Origin: Glandiceps talaboti
Taxonomy: Eukaryota; Hemichordata; Enteropneusta; Spengelidae
Assembly: GCF_964340395.1 (NCBI RefSeq)
Contig: NC_135557.1
Span: 2,767,216 to 2,831,215, forward strand
Length of the DNA: 64,000 nt
Direction: 5' to 3'
Position numbers and translations under genes: made by a program. Positions 41,301 to 50,671 of the stretch are shown piece by piece (position 1 is the first letter of the stretch; each line of letters starts with the position of its first letter). The notes under the pieces are model-generated. The model was not told the origin of the DNA, did no database searches, and saw only the letters and a list, made by a program, of their open reading frames with translations.

Positions 41301-43347
41301 GCTAAGTGACTGGTAACCACACCCATACTGCTTAGTAACTGGTAACCACACCCATACTGCTTAGTAACAGGTAACCACACCCAGACTGCTTAGTAACTAG
41401 TAACCACACCCATACTGCTTAGTAACTGGTAACCACACCCATACTGCTTAGTAACTGGTAACCACACCCATACTGCTTAGTAACAAGTAACCACACCCAT
41501 ACTGCTTAGTAACTGGTAACCACACCCATACTGCTTAGTAACAAGTAACCACACCCAGACTGCTTAGTAACTGGTAACCACACCCATACTGCTTAGTAAC
41601 TAGTAACCACACCCAGACTGCTTAGTAACTGGTAACCACACCCATACTGCTTAGTGACTAGTAACCACACCCATACTGCTTAGTAACTGGTAACCACACC
41701 CATACTGCTTAGTAACTAGTAACCACACCCAGACTGCTTAGTAACTGGTAACCACACCCATACTGCTTAGTAACTGGTAACCACACCCATACTGCTTAGT
41801 GACTAGTAACCACACCCATACTGCTAAGTGACTGGTAACCACACCCATACTGCTTAGTAACTGGTAACCACACCCATACTGCTTAGTAACTGGTAACCAC
41901 ACCCATACTGCTTGGTGACTAGTAACCACACCCATACTGCTTAGTGACTGGTAACCACACCCATACTGCTTGGTGACTAGTAACCACACCCATACTGCTT
42001 AGTAACTGGTAACCACACCCAGACTGCTTAGTAAGGGATACAGTGAATACTTACTGTGACAACTAGTGCCAGGTACTGATAAGTTAGCTTCTACTGACAT
42101 CTCCATGTCACTCCTTTGAAAAGTAACAGTTGGCATCATGTCTAGATTAGTTGTGGTTGATGGACCAACACTTGAATCACTTGGATCACCATGTATTGTA
42201 GGCAGGAGACTCAGATCACTACCACTTACTACAAAGTCAACAAGGATAATACTTATCAAATGGATTTATTCAACGTAATGGAACCATAGACCCCCACCCA
42301 CTATGATGGAACACAAACCATGTTGTTTGTATATGTTGGGATTAATGCAACCATAGACCCCCACCTACTATGATGGAACACAAACCATGTTGTTTGTATC
42401 TGTTGGGATTAATGGAACCATAGACCCCCACCCACTATGATGGAACACAAAACATGTTTATGTATTTTGGTAATTTGACATTTCTACATAGTGTATGTGT
42501 ATATGCACTGTTCTCCAAATCTGCATAACAATAAAAGTACATGTAAGCAGTAGCTGTGATCTACTGGTATATCTTCTTTCAGTAATTTGTGTATACTCAA
42601 ATTTCTGATTTATAGTCAGACTGGTTTAGATGTTTTGCTAAAAAGTATGTCACACAAAACTACAGTACACGACACAGGGTACTGGTGAACTAGAAGCCGT
42701 GTTTTCATGTCTTCATTCACTGAACAAGGTACACACAGGGCATGTATGTATGTATGTATGTATGTATGTATGTATGTATGTATGTATGTATGTATGTGTG
42801 TGTGTATGTATGTATGTATGCATGTATGTATGTATGTATGTATGAATCATGCAAATGATCCAATAGTAGAATGCACTATGAAAATATATGTATGAATTAT
42901 GCAAATTATCCAATAGCAGTTGAATTTAAGATGACAGTAAATACCAGGTTCTTGTCCACTGGCTTCATTATTCTCCTCCTGTGCAATACCAACACTGACT
43001 GCTTCTCTTGACATCATAGTGTCTTCAAACTCTGTCACTGTTGACTCAGGAAGTCCACTTCCACTTGGAGTATCATCAACATGACTAATGGTCTCTGAAT
43101 GGTCATAGGCCTGTCCACTGGGTTCAGGTCCACTACCATCACCCACTATAGCACTGCTATAACCACTTGCCTACATACCAAATAATACATTCATCAAATG
43201 TAACAAATACACAGTTACTCATACACTCAGATAGTCACAAACAAACAAACATTATACAAATGTACACACAAACAATTCAAGCCATTTATGTACAGGAGTG
43301 TAAAGTTTTTAAGTCATTGTCACTAAATTATGGAGCTTGTGCTTAAT

Positions 43348-43423
<76 letters not shown>

Positions 43424-43751
43424 CATTTGCCGTGTACCTCATTCATCCCATGTTGTTGAATACACTCAAACAAATAATTCTATATGAAATTTATACCCCC
43501 GGCCATTCTGTATTTCTACATCAAAACAATTCATGGCAGGCTACATGTACATCAATGTTTCTGTGGTATTAAAACTATTAGTCATAGTGTGAAAAATAGC
43601 TTGATGGTAGGTAACACATTCGTATATATTATATATATATATCACTTTGTCTACTGCAGTATACCTGCATTGATATAGTCTATGTTATGTATACATGTAT
43701 ATATGACTTTGTGTCCATTATAGTATACCTGTATTGCTATAATCTGTTATG

Positions 43752-43821
<70 letters not shown>

Positions 43822-43866
43822 CTTTGTGTCTATTATAGTATACCTGTATTGCTATAATCTGTTATG

Positions 43867-43950
<84 letters not shown>

Positions 43951-44166
43951 CTTTGTGTCTATTATAGTATACCTGTATTGCTATAATCTGTTATGTTATA
44001 TATATATGACTTTGTGTCCATTATAGTATACCTGCATTGCTGCAGCCTCTGAGCTAGAGACAGGTTCCATATGAGATGCTGCATCACCAGCACCCTGTAA
44101 TGGTGTCACTATGCTAGCATGTGGAGGCCAAACTGGTTGGCTACCACCACTACTTCCTGGTTCCAT
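14452..44166 (-). CDS. PRDM10: PRDM10-type PR-domain zinc-finger gene, eight coding exons
   Basis: Join of complement(44032-44166, 42945-43170, 42055-42228, 40369-40515, 38989-39099, 29465-29562, 20602-20854, 14452-17345). Exon sizes sum to 4,038 bp and leave no phase conflict, giving 1,345 residues plus stop. Order along the protein: Ser/Glu-rich N-terminus; acidic run around residues 190-205; PR/SET domain about 240-381; zinc finger 1 at about 390-412 and thirteen more to about 1033; Ala/Gln-rich tail with two long glutamine runs. Identity rests on [55 protein letters not shown] and HSDRKDFL, all very close to the vertebrate PRDM10 I remember. PRDM10 is a nuclear DNA-binding transcription regulator. 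The vertebrate protein is shorter (about 1,150 residues). Introns consist largely of tandem arrays. Confidence 0.9.
14537..14673. repeat. (TTG/CAA)n trinucleotide tract coding polyglutamine
   Basis: Runs of TTG/CTG (CAA/CAG on the coding strand) interrupted by a Pro/Gln segment ([10 protein letters not shown]). Encodes roughly residues 1273-1318 of the PRDM10 product. Mostly CAA with scattered CAG codons. Confidence 0.9.
14983..15021. repeat. second polyglutamine (TTG)n tract
   Basis: Nearly pure TTG run coding thirteen or so glutamines in the PRDM10 tail, all CAA codons. Confidence 0.88.
17346..17366 (-). promoter_or_regulatory. minimal 3' splice region of PRDM10 intron 7
   Basis: Only about 20 bp (TTTTTTCTATTGTTATCCCAG) separate the 30-bp array from exon 8. 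The polypyrimidine tract fits in this space, but the branch point probably lies inside the last repeat unit, which offers CTATAAT-like sequences. Confidence 0.6.
17367..20554. repeat. 30-bp minisatellite filling PRDM10 intron 7
   Basis: About 106 units of 30 bp, segments ATGTATTATATACATTATAG and CTATACAGTA. Variable positions are few: TATACA/TACACA and the last triplet (GTA, GCT, GCA). Each unit contains the perfect palindrome TATAGCTATA. The array occupies about 98% of the 3,256-bp intron, ending about 20 bp from the exon 8 acceptor and 47 bp from the exon 7 donor. Because 30 is divisible by three, frames of more than 1,000 codons stay open on both strands; these are not genes. Confidence 0.96.
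20602..20854 (-). CDS. PRDM10: PRDM10 coding exon 7: core of PR/SET domain
   Basis: Acceptor TTTGTCAACAG|ATTCAA, donor CAAG|GTAAGA. 84 codons plus one base, phase 0 in and phase 1 out. Encodes [20 protein letters not shown], then WMMFVRPA, a stretch on isolation of the backbone ([18 protein letters not shown]) and [16 protein letters not shown]. These are the C-terminal half of the PR domain; NWMMFVRPA and VWYAASYA are shared almost letter for letter with vertebrate PRDM10. PR domains of this group generally lack the canonical SET catalytic tyrosine context, and methyltransferase activity should not be assumed. Confidence 0.92.
20890..21310 (+). repeat. dispersed repeat copy B in PRDM10 intron 6
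   Basis: Counterpart of the element at 11998-12310, same orientation. It carries an insertion (TTTTTGATGAGAAGTGGACC) after the shared GTTCAGT and ends in three 20-bp repeats of AAAACCTACGTCCAAAATAC at about 21249-21308. Confidence 0.6.
21459..21485 (-). repeat. copy of the exon 6 end including a decoy splice donor
   Basis: 26 of 27 bases match the exon 6/intron 6 border at 29458-29484. On the - strand it reads GATGGCATGACATGTAAG|GTAAAT against GATGGCATGACATGGAAG|GTAAAT in the real exon. It sits at the far end of the 30-bp array, so the array is bracketed by two direct copies almost exactly 8.0 kb apart. Confidence 0.85.
21494..29427. repeat. 30-bp minisatellite in PRDM10 intron 6 (about 264 units)
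   Basis: Unit segments GGATAGATTGATATACATGT and ACAATGTATT. Common variants: GGACAG, GACATACAT, CATCTACAA, CATATACAA and ATGTAATATG. One 34-bp unit occurs near 24736. On the gene's strand the unit reads TCAATCTATCCAATACAT, close to exon 6 sequence CCAATCTCTCCAATAGAT; units at 21541, 25836, 27457 and 27571 even have the exon's GGAGAG. It ends about 40 bp from the exon 6 donor. Giant open frames in several registers on both strands are artefacts of the 30-bp period. Confidence 0.96.
29465..29562 (-). CDS. PRDM10: PRDM10 coding exon 6: start of PR/SET domain fold
   Basis: Acceptor AATTTCTTTGTCAG|GTGTCT, donor TGGAAG|GTAAAT. 98 bp, phase 1 in and phase 0 out. Completes the split glycine codon and encodes [18 protein letters not shown] followed by [14 protein letters not shown]. 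The first part is almost identical to the vertebrate GVFSKRRIPKRTQFGPVEG I remember. The second half contains the sequence that resembles the neighbouring 30-bp satellite unit (PISPID here, SIYPIH in the same register of the repeat). Confidence 0.92.
29563..30030. other. unique PRDM10 intron 5 sequence
   Basis: AT-rich non-repetitive sequence between the exon 6 acceptor and the 28-bp array. No other feature recognised. Confidence 0.6.
30031..34352. repeat. 26/28-bp minisatellite in PRDM10 intron 5
   Basis: Roughly 155 units. Long units read CTACAAATCTACACAGTGAC plus ATCACAAT; short units lack two bases (CTACAGTGAC). Rare markers include CTACATGTACAAATC, ACACGGTGAC, AAAGCTAC and CATCATAATC. 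The markers repeat with a constant offset of 2,084 bp, showing a large internal duplication. Every unit carries TGACATCA, one base from the CRE palindrome. Confidence 0.95.
34355..38390. repeat. 45-bp minisatellite in PRDM10 intron 5
   Basis: About 90 units of 45 bp, segments GACTTGGCATACTTCTAAAA, TGTAACATAGTTACACCCCT and CACTA. Three positions account for nearly all variation (AGACT/AGGCT, TTACAC/TTATAC, CTCAC/CTAAC). A frame of 15-residue repeats ([15 protein letters not shown]) stays open on the - strand for 1,379 codons; it lies inside an intron and follows from the period of 45. The array abuts the 26/28-bp array directly. Confidence 0.95.
38391..38988. other. PRDM10 intron 5, unique part with poly-C tracts
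   Basis: Mostly unique. Three degenerate copies of GATAATTGCTCAGTGGGACA lie at about 38862-38960, interleaved with C homopolymers and an (AC)n run. No gene seen. Confidence 0.6.
38989..39099 (-). CDS. PRDM10: PRDM10 coding exon 5: N-terminal edge of PR domain
   Basis: Acceptor TTGTCATTTCTAG|TTGGGG, donor GTGG|GTGAGT, 111 bp, phase 1 at both ends. Encodes [10 protein letters not shown] then [16 protein letters not shown] and [23 protein letters not shown] is identical to the vertebrate PRDM10 segment just before the PR domain, and the split glycine leads into exon 6 GVFAKR exactly as expected. Confidence 0.92.
39240..39305 (+). repeat. TCTG-rich microsatellite bordering a dispersed repeat
   Basis: GTCTGTGTGTCTGTGTGTCT-like run directly before the two-copy element at 39306-40000, probably the terminal tail of that element. 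Confidence 0.7.
39306..40000. repeat. 346-bp tandem pair in PRDM10 intron 4
   Basis: Two diverged copies (about 39306-39651 and 39652-40000) sharing CTCAATTCAAAC, TACATAATTAATG, AGGCTATATCTCAAGAATGC, GATACCAAAGCGCAC and ATAGTTTCTCGTCAGGAA. Looks like an old interspersed repeat of unknown class that was tandemly duplicated. No coding potential. Confidence 0.75.
40020..40256 (-). pseudogene. possible pogo/Tigger-type transposase fragment
   Basis: A 78-codon open stretch beginning [16 protein letters not shown] and later [14 protein letters not shown]. The first block resembles the LLVDNCSAH..L motif around the second catalytic Asp of DDE transposases of the pogo group, and the second could be a decayed FLPPN.T...QP block. 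No Met-to-stop gene structure, no finger or helix-turn-helix domain nearby. The match is weak. Confidence 0.28.
40369..40515 (-). CDS. PRDM10: PRDM10 coding exon 4: acidic region
   Basis: Acceptor GATTGTTATGTAG|GTGATG, donor AATTGT|GTAAGT, 147 bp, phase 1 at both ends. Encodes [17 protein letters not shown], a run of Asp/Glu, and [18 protein letters not shown]. Vertebrate PRDM10 has a comparable acidic run before the PR domain. The 39-bp array ends only about 10 bp upstream of the acceptor. Confidence 0.88.
40526..41231. repeat. 39-bp minisatellite in PRDM10 intron 3
   Basis: About 18 units of 39 bp, segments ACATGTACTTGTGATGTACA and CATTATAACACGACAGTCC. One unit near 41041 carries a 5-bp insertion (GACTT). 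It starts about 10 bp from the exon 4 acceptor and passes without spacer into the 29-bp array. Confidence 0.94.
41232..42034. repeat. 29-bp minisatellite in PRDM10 intron 3
   Basis: About 27 units of 29 bp, segment CACACCCATACTGCTTAGTA followed by ACTGGTAAC. Variants: GACTAGTAAC, AACAAGTAAC, CCAGACTG. Ends about 20 bp from the exon 3 donor. Together with the 39-bp array it makes up almost all of the 1,539-bp intron. Confidence 0.94.
42055..42228 (-). CDS. PRDM10: PRDM10 coding exon 3
   Basis: Acceptor GTTGACTTTGTAG|TAAGTG, donor GTCACA|GTAAGT, 174 bp, phase 1 at both ends. Encodes [20 protein letters not shown], a TTTN segment and [20 protein letters not shown]. No known domain; identity rests on splice phase and position between exons 2 and 4. 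Confidence 0.75.
42278..42458. repeat. 67-bp tandem repeat, 2.6 copies
   Basis: Period of 67 bp in PRDM10 intron 2; copies share ACCATAGACCCCCACC and TATGATGGAACACAAA. The third copy is truncated. Confidence 0.85.
42459..42740. other. unique PRDM10 intron 2 sequence
   Basis: No coding potential or repeat recognised. Confidence 0.5.
42741..42845. repeat. (ATGT)n microsatellite
   Basis: About 25 tetranucleotide units with a GTGTGT interruption, followed by a short duplicated phrase (ATGTATGAATCATGCAAATGA and ATGTATGAATTATGCAAATTA-like). Confidence 0.92.
42945..43170 (-). CDS. PRDM10: PRDM10 coding exon 2
   Basis: Acceptor TTTGGTATGTAG|GCAAGT, donor AACCTG|GTATTT, 226 bp, phase 0 in and phase 1 out. 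Encodes [20 protein letters not shown], then a Ser/Thr/Glu-rich segment ([20 protein letters not shown]) ending EASGQEP. Low-complexity, probably disordered N-terminal region. GPEPSGQ and EASGQEP look like internal echoes. No direct counterpart recalled in the vertebrate protein. Confidence 0.78.
43349..43422. repeat. (CA)n microsatellite
   Basis: About 36 uninterrupted CA dinucleotides in PRDM10 intron 1. Confidence 0.95.
43643..44031. repeat. repeat built from the exon 1 splice donor plus (TA)n tracts
   Basis: Four further copies of the exon 1 donor region lie at about 43643, 43705, 43819 and 43949; each has TTGTGTC.ATTATAGTATACC (the oldest diverged). On the - strand they read GCAATACAG|GTATAC against the real GCAATGCAG|GTATAC. 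Copies are separated by pure (TA)n tracts, the longest at about 43755-43819 and 43866-43948. Confidence 0.88.
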
Positions 44167-44176
44167 TTCTAGTTAC
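44032..44176 (-). CDS. PRDM10: PRDM10 coding exon 1 with start codon
   Basis: ATG at 44166-44164, preceded by AACTAGAA and an acceptor-like CTTTTAGCCTACAG|GTAAC; donor ATGCAG|GTATAC. Encodes 45 residues beginning [20 protein letters not shown] and ending SSSEAAAMQ, in phase 0 with exon 2. The start was chosen because it is the only ATG that opens this frame, and the frame continues through seven further exons. Whether an acceptor at 44176 is used or the exon continues upstream cannot be decided. The segment around ATG and acceptor is tandemly repeated upstream. Confidence 0.75.
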
Positions 44177-44429
44177 CTGTAGGCTAAAAGATAACACATA
44201 GTTAGACCGGTTCCATTTCTAGTCACCTGTAGGCTAAAAGATAACACATAGTTAGACCGGTTCCATTTCTAGTCACCTGTAGGCTAAAAGATAACACATA
44301 GTTAGACCGGTTCCATTTCTAGTCACCTGTAGGCTAAAAGATAACACATAGTTAGACCGGTTCCATTTCTAGTCACCTGTAGGCTAAAAGATAACACATA
44401 GTTAGACTGGTTCCCTTTCTAGTCATCTG
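44159..44429. repeat. 50-bp repeat duplicating acceptor and start codon of PRDM10
   Basis: Five full copies plus a diverged partial one. Segments GGTTCCATTTCTAGTCACCT, GTAGGCTAAAAGATAACACA and TAGTTAGACC. The first copy includes the real ATG and acceptor. Every other full copy keeps ATGGAACC and the CTTTTAGCCTACAG acceptor-like string on the - strand. Confidence 0.93.
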
Positions 44430-44451
44430 TTTATCCATACACTCTAGTCTA

Positions 44452-44890
44452 TGTACATGTATAGGGGGTATCATACTATCAGGCTTTAATGACTTGGTTT
44501 CTCTAACTCTATCCAGACACCCTCTGTACATGTATTAGGCTTTAATGACTTGGTTTCTCTAACTCTATCCAGACACCCTATGTACATGTATCAGTCTTTA
44601 ATGACTTGGTTTCTCTAACTCTATCCAGACACCCCATGTACATGTATTAGGCTTTACTGACTTGGTTTCTCTATAAACTCTATCCAGACACCCTATGTAC
44701 ATGTATCAGTCTTTAATGACTTGGTTTCTCTAACTCTATCCAGACACCCTATGTACATGTATCAGTCTTTAATGACTTGGTTTCTCTAACTCTATCCAGA
44801 CACCCTATGTACATGTATCAGTCTTTAATGACTTGGTTTCTCTAACTCTATCCAGACACCCTATGTACATGTATTGGGGGTATCAGACTT
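44452..44890. repeat. 56-bp minisatellite upstream of PRDM10 coding exon 1
   Basis: About 8 copies of a 56-bp unit, segments AATGACTTGGTTTCTCTAAC, TCTATCCAGACACCCTATGT and ACATGTAT. One copy has an extra ATAA near 44672. The array ends with GGGGGTATCA at both sides (44463 and 44876). Confidence 0.92.
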
Positions 44891-46861
44891 TAAGGGGTTA
44901 AGCAACAAACTAACATCACAAACTCCTTGTTTGGCCATGTCATGCTAATTATTACAATGTAGCCATACATTGTAAAACTTTCAACCAATCCACCAGTTAT
45001 TGACTGAATTGTAGCTTTGTTATCAACGATTCACACTATTCTTCTGTCTGGTTTAGTCTAATTCCAATACGACCGTGTTATGATTTACACTATGTTATCT
45101 TCACACAGTACCTCTTGTCAAAGTCGTCATGCTAGCACAGATATTTGTGCTACTCCAACAGTGTTCATATATATATGTGATGACGTTATCGCATTTCCGT
45201 GTGATTTTAGTTAGTACAGCTGTACTAATTCAATTATATTAATGAGAAATTGTCTGCAGGAAGTAAAACCAATTACAACTGTCTGTCAATTTGTGATGGA
45301 TTACTACTGACATGCACCATTTACCCATTGTCCTGCATAGGGTTTAACCAGATTAACTGTAAAATGTTTGACTTTGACTAGATGTAATGTGTGATGATAC
45401 CATAGTGTAAATCATAGTGTAAGTCATATTGGAACTAGACTAGTGTGGTTAGGTTCTTGCATTATACCTTGAATACCCAACTTCTGTAAACATGGAATGA
45501 CCCACCTCACTTCAACACAATATTTCAATTCAGCAGACTCCAGAACAAACCACTATGGAAATACATCTACACTTGACTTGTGTTTGTTATTTTATTTGAA
45601 TTTGGAAATTCAATATTTTTATTATTTTGTCATGTTACATGTACATTGTAATCCCCATTCCCCACCACAGCCGGTGTACAATAGTGTAGTATCTGTATCG
45701 TAGACGTACAAGCACCAGTACTGGTTATAGTACTATGGACATGCAGAATGTCTCCCGTTCCGATTATAGCCATATCATATTATCATGTCATACATATGAC
45801 TTGTAATGGGTCATAGCGAGCGCGTAACACTGGTTGTTTCAGGCATAACATTACATTAACTTGATCGTTTTGAATGTCTTCCAACATGTGCAGGCTGTCG
45901 GACGATAGACACGCCTTCAAAATACCCAAACAGTAACTGACTATTCCACTGGAATCCTAAAGACTAGGGCCATAGCATCCTGCTCTGTAAGCGTAGACTA
46001 CAACTCGCCAAACAAGATGGCGGTCTTTCGTGTTGTAATCGATTAAATGGCGAAAATGAACACACGCCTAAACCATATACTGGCTTTATTGAAGATTATC
46101 AATCGCACCTACGATATGGATGTAAAAGGACGAGGAATTACAGATGTTGACTACTTTTATCGGGAAGTGTTCAGATGTCCCCTGTAGTCAAAGTGGTGTG
46201 AACTGGGAACACATCAAAAGACGAGGACTGTTCCATCTTGGAAAACAACCTAAACATGGCCTCCATCGCTACTGACCGTCAACTGCAGGGACTCGCATAA
46301 ACACGTCGAAGAGTTTATTTTCTGACTAGATTAGAAGAGAAAACTAACGCATACTTCGTTTTAACTTCAAAAAGTCCATCTAAGCTATAAAACCAAGGTT
46401 CATTTTGAGTGAAATTGGGGTGAAGTCTGTAACAGTTGCCTGTGTGCGGGTTGTTTTATGTAAATTTGAATGCCTCCCCCAGCGCACAATGGAGGATTAA
46501 TATCTTTATCGTCATATCCCAGTTAAAATATCAAAAATTATATTTATTTAGAGAAACTTGCCATGTCGAGTATAAGACTTTCCCTTGCTGAGAATCATGG
46601 ACGCATCAGACAGTGTCAACGCCACAAATCCCCCAAATTTTGGAACCGTTCAGAACAAAGCATAAATTTTCGGGTGGGTCCCACCCCATGAGTGTGGTGC
46701 AACAATTCTCGTTCAATTACATATATTTGTGGCTAAAAAGCACACGGAAGGACAGAGCACATAGTTATTGTCCTAGATGATACGATATTACGTTAACAAA
46801 ATACACATTTGCTGAGAATTTCGCGATTATATGTCTAGGAAAAAATCGGAAAATTGCTTAC
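44891..46861. other. probable PRDM10 5' intron or upstream sequence
   Basis: Unique sequence without coding support. A perfect YY1-type site (AAGATGGCGG) lies on the + strand at 46014-46023 in a stretch with several CpGs (about 45830-46330), so part of this may be promoter or enhancer. The partner transcript, if any, is not visible. Confidence 0.4.
46014..46023 (+). promoter_or_regulatory. YY1-like motif
   Basis: AAGATGGCGG, matching the YY1 consensus commonly found just downstream of TATA-less start sites. Inference from motif only. Confidence 0.4.
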
Positions 46862-46931
46862 CTCCACAACAGCGTTGTTTGAGCTACGCGATAGAATGCG
46901 CATGTCCATTTGTAAGACGTGCTATGATTGG
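46862..46931 (-). promoter_or_regulatory. candidate PRDM10 promoter and first noncoding exon
   Basis: On the - strand a CCAAT box (GAACCAATCA, 46925-46934) and an NRF1-like ATGCGCAT are followed by GTTGTGGAG|GTAAGC, a strong splice donor at 46861. This fits a short 5' noncoding exon of PRDM10, about 2.7 kb upstream of the start codon exon. The spacing between CCAAT box and donor is short, so the exact start site is uncertain. Confidence 0.35.
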
Positions 46932-46934
46932 TTC

Positions 46935-48500
46935 GCCTCTTGGTGTCCTACTGCATAAGAAAACAATTTTTCAAGATATTTGTCCGTTATATTACTTATT
47001 TGTGGATGCAAGTAACCAGTTCAGGTATACTAAACAACTTTGAAATACTTTAATCACGTAGTACAAATTTAGATTTATTCTGTCGCCACTCTTTCTGCCA
47101 AATATTGCTACATGCATTAGCCAATGAAAACTATCCTTGGTCCCGAAGCACAATATGGTTACTGTATTGTACAGGCTGCATTTCGCCCGCCATGCAGTGA
47201 CCGTAATTAGCATAATCTTACACTTGTGTGCGTATGTCCTCCACGTCCAAACACGGTGGAAGTCGACATTCATTATCTCGATTTAACTCTAAGTTTTCAC
47301 AATTTAGAAGTTCAGAAATAAAGAATTAAATCGACTTGTAAATGCACTTATATATGGTATGGGATAGTATAGCATATTTTATTTGACATGAAATAATGTA
47401 AGAAATACATTATCTATAGTCAAAAACATACAAACACAACAAGAACAAAGAAAATAGATAATTCTAAATATAAATAAATGTATCTGTGCACCAAGGGTGT
47501 AGTACTAGTATAGTAGTAGAACACTGTCAGTGACTAAATTATATCTAATGTTTATAGCAAATTTAACAATTAACACAAAGCGTGTCTGGTTGTGGCAAAT
47601 GTGACACTTTAAGCAAAATGTTTTGTATAAAATTTCACCACGTGGAGTCACTGTTGCTAGTTGTGGAATCCCAATGGCACATCTGGGTAGACCATTTGAT
47701 GGGGGGGGGCGCTGGAGGATTTTCGAGAAAACAAAACAAATTGTTGCTTGCCGATTGAAAGTAGAGGGGGAAATATGCTAACCAAGACAGAAAAAAATGT
47801 TTCCAGGGTTATGAGCTTTAAAAAAATTGTTGTGCTGCAAGTGCAGAAACTAGCTCCAAATGCCAAATTCCCAGGTACTACCAGGTAGTACTAGTACATG
47901 TGTTTCTGGCGTCAACACCTACGGCGGCAGCACGTAAACTAGTAAAGTTTCTTGTCAAAGGTTTATTCCATGTGCCGAAACAAACCAAAAACACTACAAT
48001 CAAATCAAATTACTAACAATACTGACCTGACTAAGTACCTTGAGTGAATCTAGTAATGTTTCATAATGATAAAATCATTTTAAATGATATGGTATAATAT
48101 ACTTTGAGGATTTTTCTCAAGTTGATCTTAATTTTCTGAATTCAAATTTCAATTATGACCAGGTAAGGGTATTGTTATCACCTTGACATGTTAAAATAAC
48201 ACCAGATAGCACTCTTTTAGTCCTTAAATTTCAAAAATTTCTATGGTCAGGGGCTAAAACCTCTTCCTGTAACCACACACACACACACACACGGCTCCTT
48301 TGTACTTTAATTCAAATTTGACCTCATATTATTACTCCCTCAACATATTAAAATAGCACCAGAAAGCATTAGATTAGTTCTTGAATTTCAAGAATTTGGC
48401 GAAAAGTCAAATTTAGAGCATATATTTTTTTCCCAAAATTTGCTGTACCTTTACTTGGCAAAAACAAATTGCTGTCTATATGAAAATAAAATAAGGTCAC
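46935..48500. other. intergenic sequence, no gene recognised
   Basis: No open frame with recognisable homology. 48150-48240 and 48330-48410 look like diverged copies of one segment (TGACATGTTAAAATAACACC against CAACATATTAAAATAGCACC, then TTCAAAAATTT/TTCAAGAATTT), separated by a short (CA)n. G run at 47701-47710. Confidence 0.5.
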
Positions 48501-48554
<54 letters not shown>

Positions 48555-48582
48555 ATGTCTGTCTGTCTGTCTGTATGTATGT
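48501..48582. repeat. (GTCT)n microsatellite
   Basis: About 18 tetranucleotide units with a few GTAT units, directly at the start of the 34-bp array. Confidence 0.93.
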
Positions 48583-49749
48583 AATACAAACTGAGTTGAT
48601 ATAGGCTACTTAAAGTGATACAAACTGAGTTGATATAGACTACTTAAAGTGATACAAACTGAGTTGATATAGACTACTTAAAGTGATACAAACTGAGTTT
48701 ATATAGACTACTTAAAGTAATACAAACTGAGTTGATATAGACTACTTAAAGTGATACAAACTGAGTTGATATAGGCTACTTAAAGTAATACAAACTGAGT
48801 TGATATAGGCCACTTAATGTAATACAAACTGAGTTGATATAGGCTACTTAAAGTGATACAAACTGAGTTGATATAGACTACTTAAAGTGATACAAACTGA
48901 GTTGATATAGGCTACTTAAAGTGATACAAACTGAGTTGATATAGGCTACTTAAAGTGATACAAACTGAGTTGATATAGGCTACTTAATGTAATACAAACT
49001 GAGTTGATATAGGCTACTTAATGTAATACAAACTGAGTTGATATAGGCCACTTAATGTAATACAAACTGAGTTGATATAGGCTACTTAATGTAATACAAA
49101 CTGAGTGGATATTGGCTACTTAATGTAATACAAACTGAGTTGATATAGGCTACTTAATGTAATACAAACTGAGTTGATATAGGCTACTTAATGTAATACA
49201 AACTGAGTTGATATAGGCTACTTAAAGTAATACAAACTGAGTTGATATAGGCTACTTAAAGTAGTACAAACTGAGTTGATATAGGCTACTTAATGTAATA
49301 CAAACTGAGTTGATATAGACTACTTAATGTAATACAAACTGAGTTGATATAGGCTACTTAAAGTAATACAAACTGAGTTGATATAGGCTACTTAAAGTAG
49401 TACAAACTGAGTTGATATAGGCTACTTAATGTAATACAAACTGAGTTGATATAGGCTACTTAAAGTAATACAAACTGAGTTGATATAGGCCACTTAAAGT
49501 AATACAAACTGAGTTGATATAGACTACTTAAAGTGATACAAACTGAGTTGATATAGACTACTTAAAGTGATACAAACTGAGTTGATATAGGCTACTTAAA
49601 GTGATACAAACTGAGTTGATATAGACTACTTAAAGTGATACAAACTGAGTTGATATAGGCTACTTAAAGTGATACAAACTGAGTTGATATAGACTACTTA
49701 AAGTAATACAAACTGAGTTGATATAGACTACTTAAAGTGATACAAACTG
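48583..49749. repeat. 34-bp minisatellite
   Basis: About 34 units; segments TACAAACTGAGTTGATATAG and GCTACTTAAAGTGA. Variants: GACTACTT, GGCCACTT, AATGTAA, AAAGTAG. No gene association seen. Confidence 0.95.
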
Positions 49750-49809
49750 GGGAGGGTGTGGGAGGGGAGGGTGTGGGAGGGGATGACATGTAGGAGGCCA
49801 TTTAATGAC

Positions 49810-50668
<859 letters not shown>

Positions 50669-50671
50669 TTA

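Noticed and set aside
46831-47043. 70-codon + strand open frame
   Set aside because: No recognisable domain; it overlaps the candidate PRDM10 promoter on the other strand.
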